Assembly: GCA_963970005.1 (NCBI GenBank)
Contig: CAXAMN010006480.1
Location: 149,748-213,747 of the forward strand
Reading direction: 5' to 3'
Source of the DNA: Durusdinium trenchii
Lineage: Eukaryota > Sar > Dinophyceae > Suessiales > Symbiodiniaceae
Length of the DNA: 64,000 bases
The notes beneath the pieces are model-generated. The model saw only the letters and a program-made list of their open reading frames with translations. It was not told the DNA's origin and did not search any database. The stretch's first letter is position 1. The number at the start of each line of letters is the position of its first letter. Both the position numbers and the translations under genes were made by a program. Positions 41,155-51,229 of this stretch are shown piece after piece.

Positions 41155-41781
41155 TTTCGTCCTGCAGGACCCGTCGCTGAAACGTTTAATCGGAACGTGT
41201 TTCGCTGATCGATCCTTTTCATGTCTGTTCAGTGTTCGATTCCATTTGATGGACAATGCCTATTGCTGGAGCATCTCCTTCTCCTTACTCATAAATCACT
41301 ACGTATTCTATAATCTCTATAGTGTCACGATTCTTACGAGTGATCGAAATCACCGTGCATACTGCAGGTAAAACTGTCACAAGAGAAGCGCTGTGTCATA
41401 CTGTGCCTGGTCTGATCCTATATGGCGGCGACTTTTGATTTTGCTCTTGGTGAATTTGTTTTGATGTAAAATTGATATCCTTTGTTTAATGACTTCTGTC
41501 GTCGCTAGAAACGCCTTTAGTGATTATATGATTATTCACGAGATGGTATAGATCGTCAATACTTCAGGCAGACAAAAGTTTACGCTTGTTAGCCTTCTTA
41601 CAAAACACTCTGAGGTCAGCGGCGGATCGAATTAACAAGTCTAATTTTCGTGGCAGGTGTGGGACGGTCAATTATCACACCCTTTTAAATTTATAGTAAT
41701 CAAAGGCTTTCCGGGGTGACAAATGACCGCCCACACCTTCCCTTGTCTCATGGTGTAGGATTCTAGGGGGATAGGGTTGTC
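41155..41781. other. Non-coding gap between Rep and helicase segments
   Basis: About 630 bp, AT-rich, with stops in all frames. A copy of CGTGGCAGGTGTGGGACGG lies at 41,649-41,667; its CGTGGCAGG core is also in the 27.8-28.05-kb repeat. It could be an intron, if Rep and helicase form one polyprotein as in other Helitrons, or an intergenic spacer. Confidence 0.5.
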
Positions 41782-43029
41782 ATGAGTTTCAACATCAAGA
41801 AGCGCAACTTTCTTCTGGCCAGTGTACTCTCTTCGAATTTGCAACGCAAGGTAGTTGACACGACTGCCGTGAGGGAGTACAAAGTTCCTGGGGCCGGTCA
41901 CACCAGCGGCACGCTGCAATTTTTGTTGGAATGTTTTGCTGGGCGGAAACGACCTCTGGCCACGACAACGCAGTTGCGCCGTCGTCAAGGGAAACAGACT
42001 GCCCCCAAGCGCGTCGGATATGAACTATCTCGTCTCGGCGAGCGAGTTTTGGGTGTGATCTTCGACTTTGTCGGTGCAGTCATGGACGAAGACAACGTCC
42101 TCACGGTGATTGGAAACTCTGCAGGGCACATCAAAGCTTGCATCGAAATTCTTGGTCTACATTCTTCCGTGCGCTGCGCCTCCTACGGGTGGCATCCGCA
42201 GCAGTTGAGCGCGGGAGAGTATGTGGCTGTCGTCAGTCGAGAGGTGAGTGCTAATTTGGATTTGATGTCAGAAGCTCGTCGGAGACCCCGACCGACGCAA
42301 GAGCACAAAGTCGCTCCTGACGAAGATGACGACTTGGGAGCGAGGGCTGAGTTTGTGGACGTGGGCGAGGTGGAAGACCGATCCGATCTCGATGTGGACG
42401 ATTGCCCGATCAAACCTGAAGTCCAGTACCAACCTCGCCTGCACGTGGACCAAAAAGATGTCTTGGGCTTGGCGCACAGATTGAATGCGAAAACCAGCGG
42501 TCCAGGCAGAACCAGTTCCAGCACCAAGCGTTCGGCTGAGTTCGTGAAGCAATATGCTACGAAATATGAGGAACTGCAGCAGCCACGCTCTTGTCTGCGC
42601 GGGCGTGAAGTCGATTCGAAGACGTCTACCACCCAAGAAGTCTTGAGTGGCCTGCAACAGCAAAAAGCACTCCAGGAGTCTCGCAAGGATGCGGAACTGG
42701 GTCAAGCGCATGACACAGACGATGAATGCGTTGGACACATCTCTACACGAGATGTTGAGGCCGGCTTGGCCCCTGTGGCAGCGGTGTTGACTTTGTCTCC
42801 GGCTGAGAAAGCTTTGCAGCTGGCGCAGCAGAAGCTACCTGTGCTTCAGTCCACTCACCAAGACGGAGCAGAGTATGCAATCTCTCCAGATCAGTACAAT
42901 GCTGTGATCCTCGCCATCGCGCCCTTGCAGCGCCTGTGGAACAAAGCCAACGAAGCTGGACTGGCTCACTGCTTCGGAGATCGCACTCGACTTGACCCGT
43001 TGTTGGCTTTGGTTGAGAAGGATTACGGA
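41782..43029 (+). CDS. Helitron linker between Rep and helicase
   Basis: The frame begins with MSFNIKKRNFLLASVLS. An acidic, probably disordered middle follows (EDDDLGARAEFVDVGEVEDR). The end, ISPDQYNAVILAIAPLQRLW, looks like the Q-motif region that precedes Walker A in PIF1-type helicases. At 43,030 a GT begins an intron at a codon boundary. Confidence 0.75.
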
Positions 43030-43231
43030 GTCCAAAATTTCGCGTGCCCACGCGCTTCCATCGGCGGAACTAAATGTCTAATGACATAAACATAGCTTGT
43101 AGCAAGGATACATGATTTTTGTATTTTACATAGAGAATGTGCGAATTCGTTTGCGTGATCATTGCGGGTTGGCGAAATATAGATTTTGGATTGGCTTGTT
43201 GCGTGTTCCTTTGGCTTGTGAGCCCACGCAG
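43030..43231 (+). other. Intron, 202 bp (GT-AG, phase 0)
   Basis: GT at 43,030 and CACGCAG ending at 43,231 leave EKDYG joined directly to DMVARIFVHGPGGSGKT, which is the expected spacing before the Walker A loop. Stops occur in the intron in the upstream frame. Confidence 0.75.
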
Positions 43232-44641
43232 GACATGGTGGCGCGTATTTTTGTACATGGACCTGGAGGGAGCGGCAAAACTTTCACGCTGAAAGAAGTC
43301 ATCCTCCCGGTCTACAACGAGTTTCTACCTGGGACCACCCGAGGGGTCGCTGCCCAAAACTCTGCCGCTCGACTCATAGGAGGAAGTACGTTCCACCATA
43401 TGGCTGGTCTCACACGGGCGCAGGAGCTGTTGCTGCAAAAGCCCTCTAAGACCAAGAAGGAGGCTTTGCAGCGTAAGTGGTGGCGGCTTTCGCTGGTGTT
43501 TGTTGATGAGATTAGCTTGACTGCACCGAATTTGTTGGCAGTGCTACACGGATCGGCCTGCTATGGTCGTTTGGACCTTTCTCCGGAGGATTTTCTGAGC
43601 AACATTTTCGGCAATGTCTTGTGTCAGATTTTGGCTGGTGACTTCCTGCAGCTGAACCCCGTGCGAGCCAGATCCCTCATGGAAGCCTTCGGCATTGAAG
43701 TTCCGGGGGCGCCGCGATACGAGAAGATGGACGACCAACAGCGCAGGAAGAAAGTCGACATCGATGAACATGGACTTGCAGTCTTTCGCGCCTTTCTGAA
43801 ACAGGTCATCTTGTTCAGAGGCTCTCACCGCTTTCGGAAAGGAGATCCGTTGGCCGAGCTCTTGGAGACGATGCGAGTGGTCGGGGGTCGTCCCTTGTCT
43901 ACAGCTCTGAAGGATGCCATTCGCAAGCAAGTGTATCGCCCGCTGGGAGGCGACCCTCGCCTGAGCAGCGAGTACACCATGGCTTCAGGCTCCACTGCGC
44001 CCGCCGGTCCTCCAGGTTTCTTCGCGCGCGGCGTCTTCAGCGCAGTGAACTGGGACCAGGTGGCTCGTCTCCAGCAGTTGTGCGCATACGAGTCTGCTCG
44101 CGCAAGCTTTGGTGTTGCAGCTTTCCGCAACACCCAGACTGGACGTCCCCAGCTGATTCGTCGACACTTTCCGACGTATCTTTCGAGGTCCTTTCAGTCT
44201 CGCTTCGGAGCGGTCTTCGCCAAGCAGGAATCCTTCTTGACGTCGTTGCTACATGACAAAGGTCGTCTGCTCTACTACGTTCAAGCAGTGGATTTGGTGC
44301 ATCAAAGTGAGTTCACGAACGACAAATCCATTCTGCGCGAGATTCTGGGGTTGACCAACATGGCAAGTAAAACTGGCAACCTCATGTCGTTTCTACCGCT
44401 GCACTTGGGCTTGAAGGTGAAGGCGACGAAGAAACTCTTGCCACCAGAAACCGTGCAAGAGTGTCCGGCCGAGGTGATCGCCATCCAATTTCATCCCAAC
44501 GAACGCTTTGGCGTGCCTGGCGCGCCCGCCGGTGGTGGAGTCCCCGCGGGCTCGCATCCGTGCTGGGAGACTGGATATGTTCGCCTGGACTATCTCCCTG
44601 CCTCGATTACCTTGCGTATTGAGGCCTGGGCCTGCAGCTAA
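43232..44641 (+). CDS. Helitron PIF1-type DNA helicase, main part
   Basis: Superfamily 1 helicase motifs in order: Walker A HGPGGSGKT (43,256-43,282); AAQNSAARLIGGSTFHHMAGL (motif Ia region); Walker B LVFVDEISLTA; motif III LAGDFLQLNPV; motif IV region LFRGSHRFRKGDPL. It would unwind DNA 5'-3' during rolling-circle transposition. Later motifs are in the next exon. The frame ends at 44,641, probably past a donor site. A large insertion between motif IV and the C-terminal motifs is typical of this lineage's sequences, as far as I can judge. Confidence 0.9.
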   Translation, partial: DMVARIFVHGPGGSGKTFTLKEVILPVYNEFLPGTTRGVAAQNSAARLIGGSTFHHMAGLTRAQELLLQKPSKTKKEALQRKWWRLSLVFVDEISLTAPNLLAVLHGSACYGRLDLSPEDFLSNIFGNVLCQILAGDFLQLNPVRARSLMEAFGIEVPGAPRYEKMDDQQRRKKVDIDEHGLAVFRAFLKQVILFRGSHRFRKGDPLAELLETMRVVGGRPLSTALKDAIRKQVYRPLGGDPRLSSEYTMASGSTAPAGPPGFFARGVFSAVNWDQVARLQQLCAYESARASFGVAAFRNTQTGRPQLIRRHFPTYLSRSFQSRFGAVFAKQESFLTSLLHDKGRLLYYVQAVDLVHQSEFTNDKSILREILGLTNMASKTGNLMSFLPLHLGLKVKATKKLLPPETVQECPAEVIAIQFHPNERFGVPGAPAGGGVPAGSHPCWETGYVRLDYLPASITLRIEAWACS

Positions 44642-44786
44642 ATATAGTCTGAACGTCATTTCTACGCGGATGTGACTGAAGACAGGTGTCCTGCACAGTT
44701 TGTGAACTTGGGTTTTTAGACAGTTTAATCTAACATTCTCTTCTGTAGGACCCATGCATCTCTGAGTCACACCTGACTTGCAACAG

Positions 44787-45239
44787 GATCAGCAAGAAGA
44801 TTATACTGGACAGCTTCTGCCTGGAGTGTGGCATTTAGAACCGAGTGAAGATTCTTTCCGCGTGCAATTGCATCGCAAAGGAGCCTTGATGTTGGATGTT
44901 ACTCGGATACAGTATCCTCTTGCTCCGCGGGCTGCTGGAACCTACAACAATGCCCAAGGCAAGACCATCAAAGGAGTTGGGCACACGATCGATTTTTCGA
45001 AGCCAGATTATTTTTCGGCAGACGATTATACGCAGCACTTGTACATGATTCTTGGACGCGCTCAAGCTCTCGAGTATTCCTTATTTCGCAATTTGCCGGA
45101 GACGCCAGAAGGCGATATTGATTTTTCTATCTTTGAGACTGGTCCACCTGGGTATATTGCCGAGTTTTTGGATCGACTGGAGGACTCTGATGTGCTTGTT
45201 GGCTTGTTTAATGTGCTATGTTGGATATCCACGGACTGA
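44787..45239 (+). CDS. Helitron PIF1-type helicase, C-terminal motifs
   Basis: Preceded by the acceptor-like GCAACAG at 44,786. GVWHLEPSEDSFRVQLHR leads to PLAPRAAGTYNNAQGKTIKG, the motif V region (compare the usual H-x-x-Q-G-x-T). TQHLYMILGRAQALEYSLF then corresponds to motif VI (normally V-A-L-S-R-A). The canonical His of motif V and Ser of motif VI are replaced here by Asn and Gly, which may be lineage features or decay. The frame stops at 45,239. Confidence 0.85.
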   Translation, partial: DQQEDYTGQLLPGVWHLEPSEDSFRVQLHRKGALMLDVTRIQYPLAPRAAGTYNNAQGKTIKGVGHTIDFSKPDYFSADDYTQHLYMILGRAQALEYSLFRNLPETPEGDIDFSIFETGPPGYIAEFLDRLEDSDVLVGLFNVLCWISTD

Positions 45240-45327
45240 TTGACCCTGCTCGAGTGATAACATATGAAAAAGCCACGAGTCATTCCATCCGCGCGGGCGT
45301 GCGTCGATCTTGTATCATTGTTTGCAG

Positions 45328-46275
45328 GAGGTTGCGCTTTTGTCTCGCTCCGCCATCGAAGAAGCTCGCGGACATCTGCCTGGTTTTCCAGCCGCGGAAC
45401 ACCTACCGCGACCGACCCACAGAACACCAGAGGGTCGCTTTCAGTACGTCCCAGGGGCTTGGACGGCAGCTACGAAGGCGAGTGTAGTGACTGAGTTCAG
45501 GGGAACCAAAAGGAAGTACGACCCCACCAAGTGGCGTCAGCTGCGAACGGATTTCTGCGACATCTGGTCTCTTGCGCTGGAAGAGGTGGCCACTCCCACG
45601 GCGCAATTTTTCCGAGAACACGGGGCTCTGCGTGTCTTTGCCGCCGAAGCTGGTGGAGGCGGCGATTGCTTCTTCTTGTCCACTGCGGTCGTCCTGATGC
45701 AGGCGCGAGCGGTCCACCCACGACTCTTGAATCTTTTCACTTCCGATGATGAAGTGACTGACTGGGACGACCGAACTACGGTCGCGGCTGCTCTCCGCAA
45801 GATTGTCGGGCGACACGTGCGCGCCAAGACGCCAAAAGCATTCTTGAACTTTGTCGTCGGGTGTTTGGTGCGCGAAGCTGCGAGGACATGGCTGGACGAC
45901 TGGTCCATGATCGCGCTCTTGCGTGGCTCTCCTTTTGCTTTCTTGAAAGACGCCAACGATGTCCTCGGAGCAGAAGTTGTAGACGACGCCATGCTAGTTC
46001 GCTACAAAGAGGGCGACAGCTCCGTGACGAGGAGCAAGAGAGTGCGTTCTGGCACTGCGGCCCTGGTGTCTTTGCAACATGCCGTGAGTACTGCTCTCGA
46101 AACTTGCGGGAATACTCATTGGGCAACAGACGTCGACTTTGTTGCGTTGGCCACGGAGCTCAATCTTGGCTTCATCATTGCTGGAAATACTTGGACCCAG
46201 ACGTCTGTTGTTCGAGGCACCGGTGACACATCTAACAAACGTGTGTGCGAAAAATCCATACGAATGTTGGAATAA
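45328..46275 (+). CDS. Helitron OTU-like cysteine protease, N-terminal part
   Basis: The exon begins after TTTGCAG at 45,327. After a leader the OTU signature appears as GGGGDCFFLSTAVVL (about 45,652-45,696), with the nucleophile Cys in D-C-F-F. Further on, THWATDVDFVALATELNLGF matches the OTU segment before the central strands. OTU proteases cleave ubiquitin-type linkages. In Helitron2/Helentron elements the domain is carried as part of, or beside, RepHel, and its role in transposition is unknown. The frame runs to 46,275 through a likely donor near 46,245. Confidence 0.85.
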   Translation, partial: EVALLSRSAIEEARGHLPGFPAAEHLPRPTHRTPEGRFQYVPGAWTAATKASVVTEFRGTKRKYDPTKWRQLRTDFCDIWSLALEEVATPTAQFFREHGALRVFAAEAGGGGDCFFLSTAVVLMQARAVHPRLLNLFTSDDEVTDWDDRTTVAAALRKIVGRHVRAKTPKAFLNFVVGCLVREAARTWLDDWSMIALLRGSPFAFLKDANDVLGAEVVDDAMLVRYKEGDSSVTRSKRVRSGTAALVSLQHAVSTALETCGNTHWATDVDFVALATELNLGFIIAGNTWTQTSVVRGTGDTSNKRVCEKSIRMLE

Positions 46276-46343
46276 TGACATAACCTATATAGGATAGTTT
46301 TATTCACTTCCGTTGTGCGTGTCTCATATATTTCTTGCTGATG

Positions 46344-46534
46344 CAGGCGAAGCACAACAACGCACGGTCTTACACTCCTATTTACAAGAAGATCAGACGC
46401 CGCAGTTGTGGATTTCTCTGTATTATGTGGACGGTTATCATTTTCAAGTGCTTATTTTCGAGATTTTGGGACAATGCCATTGTTTCTTTTGTGCCGCGGA
46501 TCTGCCAGAACCTTTACGCCAGTGCTTGATTTGA
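46344..46534 (+). CDS. Helitron OTU-like protease, C-terminal part
   Basis: After GATGCAG at 46,343 the frame reads GEAQQRTVLHSYLQEDQ, then WISLYYVDGYHFQVL, the OTU catalytic-His strand (Y-H-F-Q, about 46,436-46,447). It ends DLPEPLRQCLI at the stop at 46,534. With the previous exon this gives both catalytic residues. Confidence 0.8.
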
Positions 46535-47316
46535 ATGCAAAACAAAGACCCTTCATGAAGAAGACGGAGCTTGGTGGTGAAGTCCCCAGCGCATGCTGCC
46601 TTGGAGGTGGAGTCCCCAAGCGCATGATGTCCAACAGCGTACCAGAGAGTGAAAAAGAGATTCTGACCGGCTGTGTCGCTTTTTATACACAGCGGTTTGA
46701 CGTATGTGTTTGCATTCGGGTTCGTGGGCTCCATCTTGTCTCTTTTTTCACCAGCTAGCGAAGCTATGGGGTTCTTACTTCAAATAACAATGAGTTGCCC
46801 GTGCGCGCTTTCGAGACAGGTTGCTGGTGCTGGTGCCGGGTGCCAGTGCGCTGCTGGCTGCGCGCGTGGTGGAGACAGGTTGCTGGTGCCGGTGGGGGTG
46901 CTGGGTGCCGGGTGCCGGCGCTGGTGGCGCCGGGCGCCGGTGCTGCTGGTGCTGGCGCCGGGTGCCGGTGCTGGGAGCTGGCTGTGCACGCTGGTGCAGC
47001 TGGCTGCGCGCGTGGTGGAGACAGGTTGCTGGTGCCGGCGCTGCCGGGCGCCGGTGCGGGTGCTGGTGCTGGGTGCTGGGTGCGCATGTGGTGGAAGACA
47101 GGTTGCTGGTGCTGGTGCCGGGCGCCGGCGCGGTGGAGACAGGTTGCTGGGGGCGCCGGTGCTGGTGCTGGGCGATGCACGTGGTGGAGACAGGGTGCCG
47201 GTGCGGTGTGCCGGGTGCGTGCTGTGAGCTGGCTGCGCACGTGGTGGAGACATGGTGCCGGTGCTGGGTGGGTGCTGGGCGCCGGTTCTGGTGCTGGTGC
47301 TGTGAGCTGGCTGAAC

Positions 47317-47797
47317 GCACGCAACATCATACGGTGTTGTCGCTTGAGCGTTCTTTGTCTATTAGCGCTGTGGGGTATTTACCCTCTTCAGGTTCTGTTT
47401 TGGCCGACAGCTGTGTCAAGGGCTGTACTGTTTGCGCGCATACTTTTGTACGTATAATGTTGTTTGCGCAACGTCAGGCTCTCAACCGACCATTGTTTCA
47501 GCGTGTTTCAGCATGCTACACACGCAATAGTCGTGCTGGATATTGCTTGGCCTTGGGCGAGTGAGGCCTACGGGCTTTGCCGTTTGTGCGCATAGTTTTG
47601 CGCGCGTAATCTTGCACGCGCAAGATCATATTGGCCTTATTATTATGGTTTTACAGATCGTTGCTTCAAGCGTGCTACAAAATCAACAGTGGCGCTGGAT
47701 ACTGCTTGGCCTTGGGCCAATGACACTTACGGGCTTTGCTGTTTGCGCGCATACTTTTGTGCGCATAAACTTATATGCGCAAGATCATACGTTGTTA
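47317..47797. repeat. ~480-bp segment, first copy
   Basis: Starts GCACGCAACATCATACGGTG and ends with ATGCGCAAGATCATACG. It repeats at 50,302-50,779 with few differences, about 2,985 bp away. Inside it, TGCTTGGCC followed by GGGCTTTGCYGTTTG recurs with a spacing of about 155 bp. Confidence 0.9.
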
Positions 47798-48207
47798 TTC
47801 CCTGCTGTGCGCGTGGTGGAGAGAGGGTGCCAGCGCTGGGCGCCGTTGCTGTGTGCTGGGTGTGCGGGGTGGACTGTGAGCTGGCTGCGCGCGTGGTGCA
47901 AACAGGGTGCGGGTGCTGGGTGCTCGTGCTGGGTGCCGTCAGCCGGCTGCGCGCGTGGTGGAAACAGGGTGCAGGGCGCTGGCTGTGCGCGTGTGGTGCT
48001 GTGAGCTGGCGTGCCGGTGCTGGCTGTGCGCGTGGCGGACAGAGGGTGCCGCCGGGTTGCTGGTGCTCGTTGTGTGCGTGGTGCAGATTGGGTGCTGGCG
48101 CCGGGTGCTGGCGCTGGCTGTGCGCGTATAGTGGAGACATGCCACGCTGTATTGCGTGTAAAAATTGGAGCTGCTGCCAATCCCAGAAAAATCTTTTGCG
48201 TGCTTTT

Positions 48208-48246
48208 GCTATCTGGGGTCTATGCTGGAGTAATCCCCAGATAGAG
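48208..48246. repeat. 10-bp inverted repeat, hairpin-forming
   Basis: CTATCTGGGG and CCCCAGATAG flank a 16-base loop containing TCTATGCTGGAG. Related half-copies (CTATCTGGGKTCTATGCYGG) occur near 49,785 and 51,071, and CCCCAGATAGCGAAGC near 48,785. Confidence 0.8.
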
Positions 48247-50301
48247 AAGCTATGGGGCCTTACTTCAAATAGCAATGAGTTGCCCGTGCGCGCTTTCAAG
48301 GCAGGTTGCTGGTGCTGGGTGCCGGCGCTGGTGCCGGGTGCCGGCGCTGGTGCTGTGAGCTGGCTGCGCGCGCGGTGGAGACAGCTTGCTGGCGCTGGTG
48401 CTGGCTGGGCGCCGGGTGCCGGGTCTGGTGCTGCGAGGTGGCTGCGCGCGCGGTGGAGACAGGTTGTTGGTTGCTGGCGCTGTGCCCGGCGGTGCTGGTG
48501 CTGGCAGCGCTGGTGCTGGTGCTGTGAGCTGGCTGTGCGCGTGCACGGTGGAGACAGGTTGCTGGTGCTGGTGCCGGGTGCCGGCGCTGGTGCTGGTGCG
48601 TGTGGCGGAGACAGGTTGCTGGTGGTGGCGCCGGTGCCGGCGCTGGTGCTGTGAGCTGGCTGTGCATGTGCATGGTGGAGACAGGGTGCCGGTGCTGGTG
48701 CTGGGTGCTGGCTGTGCGCGAGGTGGAGACAGGGTGCCGGGCGCCGGCGCTGGGTGGAGAATGACAGCTATATGGGATCTTATTCCCCAGATAGCGAAGC
48801 TATGGGGTTCTTACTTTATTTCAAATAACAATGAGTTGCCAGCGCGCGTTTTCCAGAGCTGGGTGCCGGTGTTGGTGCTGGTGCTGTGAGCTGGCTGTGC
48901 ACGTGGTGGAGACAGGTTGCTGGTGCTGGTGGGGGTGCTGGGTGCCAGGCGCCGGCGCTGTGAGCTGGCTGTCCACGTCGTTGAGACAGGTTGCTGGTGC
49001 TGGTGCTGGGTGCCGGGTCTGGTGTGCTGGTGCTGGGGCTGGGGGCGGGCGCCGTGAGCTGGCTGTGCACGTGGTGGACACAGGTTGCTGGTGCTGGGTG
49101 CCTGGCGCCGGTGCTGGTGTTGGTGCTGTGAGCTGGCTGCGCGCGTGGTGGTGCCGGTGCGGCTGGTTGTGCGCGTGGTGGAGACAGGTTGCTGGCGCGG
49201 TGCTGGTGCTGGGTGCCGGATGCCGGTGCTGGTGCTGTTGGCTGGCTGCGCGCGTGATGGAGACAGGTTGCTGGTGCTGGGTGCCGGGTGCCAGTGTTGG
49301 TGCTGGTGCTGTGAGCTGGCTGTGCACGTGGTGGAGACGACATCAGGACAATTTACATGTTTTGCATTGCTATAGGGATTGTTGGATGGTTGTTGTCAAT
49401 CTCACCTTCACCTCAACACCTACGGTGTACGCAGGACTTGAAGCCACTCCTGCGTTTCCCTATAACTTCCCGACGAAGCAATAAAAAGGGCTCCGTCGGA
49501 AGGGGCAAGGATTAGAAGCATCGGTGGCCTTGTACCGACTAGGTTGGTTGGTTTGATTGGTTGGTAGATAGAGCTGGTAGAGGAGATGCACCGAAGTGTG
49601 TCAAAAAGGTTCCTGTGTATGCCTTGGAGCTGCTGACGTTGCATGGGGTTCTTACTTCAAAAACCAATGAGTTGCCCGTGCGCGTTTTCGAGACAGGTTG
49701 CTGCCGCTGGTGCTGGGCGCCGGTGTTGGTGCTGGTGCTGTGAGCTGGCTGCGCGCGTGGTGGAGACAGGTTGCGTGTTTTTGCTATCTGGGGTCTATGC
49801 CGGTGTGATTATTGTAAAGAACAATGAGCTGGCCGCGCGCGCTTTCGAGACAGGGTGGCTGTGCCGGGTGCTGGCGCTGGCTGGGGTGCTGGTGCTGGGC
49901 GCTGTGAGCTGGCTGTGCGCGTGGTGGAAACAGGGCGGCAGTGCTGAGTGCCGGCGCCGGGCGCTGGTGCGGGCTGTGGCGCTGGTGCTGGGTGCTTTGA
50001 GCTGGCTGTGCGCGTGGTGGAGACATGGTGCCGGTGCTGGGTGCTGGCAGTGCGCGTGGTAGAGAGAGCGGGCGCCGGCGCCGGTGCTGTGAGCTGGCAG
50101 CGCGCGTGGTGGAGACTGGGCGATAGGGTGCTGGTTGCTGGTGCGCCGGTGCTCCGTGCTGGTGCCCGCTTCTGACAGTGTAGTGATAACTACCGCCGCT
50201 TCTGACAGTGAAGGGTAACAAACCGCCGCTTGCAGCAGTGAAGGGCGACCAAGCGCCGCTTCTGACAATCAAGTCCAGCAGTCATGGGCCGCATGAACTT
50301 G

Positions 50302-50779
50302 TGCACGCAACATCATACGGTGTTGTCGCTTGAGCGTTCTTTGTCTATTAGCGCTGTGGGGTATTTACACTCTTCAGGTTCTGTTTTGGCCGACAGCTGT
50401 GTCAAGGGCTGTACTGTTTGCGCGCATACTTTTGTACGTATAATGTTCTATGGGCAACGTCAGGCTCTCAATCGACCATTGTTTCAGCATGTTTCAGCAT
50501 GCTACACACACACAATAGTCGTGCTGGATACTGCTTGGCCTCGAGCGAGTGAAGCCTACGGGCTTTGCCGTTTGTGCGCATACTTTTGTGCGCATAAACT
50601 TATATGCGCAAGATCATACGGCCTTATCGTTCTGCAGATGGTTGCTTCAAGCATGCTACAAAGTCAATAGTGGCGCTGGATACTGCTTGGCCTTGGGCCA
50701 ATGACACTTACGGGCTTTGCTGTTTGCGCGCGTACTTTTGTGCGCGTAAACTTATATGCGCAAGATCATACGTTGCTAT
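50302..50779. repeat. ~480-bp segment, second copy
   Basis: Partner of 47,317-47,797, in the same orientation, so the minisatellite region contains a duplication with a period close to 3 kb. Confidence 0.9.
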
Positions 50780-51229
50780 TCCCCAAATAGGGATAGCTAT
50801 GGGGTTCTTGCTGCAAATAAGAATAAGCTGGCTGTGCGCGCTTTCGACAGGGTGTCTGGTGTTGTGGCGTGGTCCTAGGTGCTGGTGCTGTGAGCTGGCT
50901 GAGCGCGCGTTTAAGACGGGCGGCGTCGGGCGCTGGCGCCGCTGCCGGTGTTGTCAGCTGGCAAAGCGCGCCGGTGCTGGTGTCAGCTGATTGTGCGCGC
51001 TGTGGAGGTAAGCTGGCTGCGCAGGCTGTGTTCCAGCCAGTCGCGTGTCAACAGGTCGAGGGATTCTGCCCAGCTATCTGGGTCTATGCTGGTGTCATTT
51101 TTTGCACGCCTTTTCATTTTCTGAAGTGCAAGGAGGTGCGAAACTAGCCGAAAAAGTTCCTGAGGTCTTGTGACCTCTGGATCTGGCACCTACTTCGGAG
51201 CTTGTCGGTGAGTTCGATCCGGCCGTCGA

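Larger units (their letters stand above)
29505..46620 (+). mobile_element. Helitron (RepHel with OTU protease), interrupted by a TIR element; ends not fixed
   Basis: Domains in plus-strand order: four ~77-residue repeats, further repeats and a C2H2 finger, a CxxC/DUF6570-like domain, Rep with HUH and Y2 motifs, a linker, a PIF1-type SF1 helicase, and an OTU cysteine protease. DUF6570, Rep-helicase fusion and OTU are all known in Helitrons of the Helitron2/Helentron type. Coding is split by short introns. I could not identify the terminal sequences. The limits given are the outermost copies of a GGTGGTGGAGTCCCC-type motif, used only as a guide. From 29,505 to 30,175 I see no coding sequence. 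Confidence 0.85.
46790..50990. repeat. GC-rich minisatellite region
   Basis: Units combine GCTGTGAGCTGGCTGYGC, GCGTGGTGGAGACAGGTTGC and runs of TGGTGCTGGGTGCCGG, with lengths of roughly 60-90 bp that vary by short insertions. A joining segment GCTATGGGGTTCTTACTTC followed by ATGAGTTGCCCGTGCGCG recurs near 46,764, 48,251, 48,800, 49,645 and 50,798. Long open frames in several phases on both strands (Val/Gly/Ala or Pro/Ala/Ser-rich) follow from the composition and are not called genes. Confidence 0.92.

Noticed and set aside
46795..49484. Long plus- and minus-strand open frames (150-320 codons) rich in Val/Gly/Ala or Pro/Ala/Ser/Thr.
   Set aside because: They coincide with the GC-rich minisatellite, exist in several frames on both strands at once, and consist of repeated short peptides with no domain.
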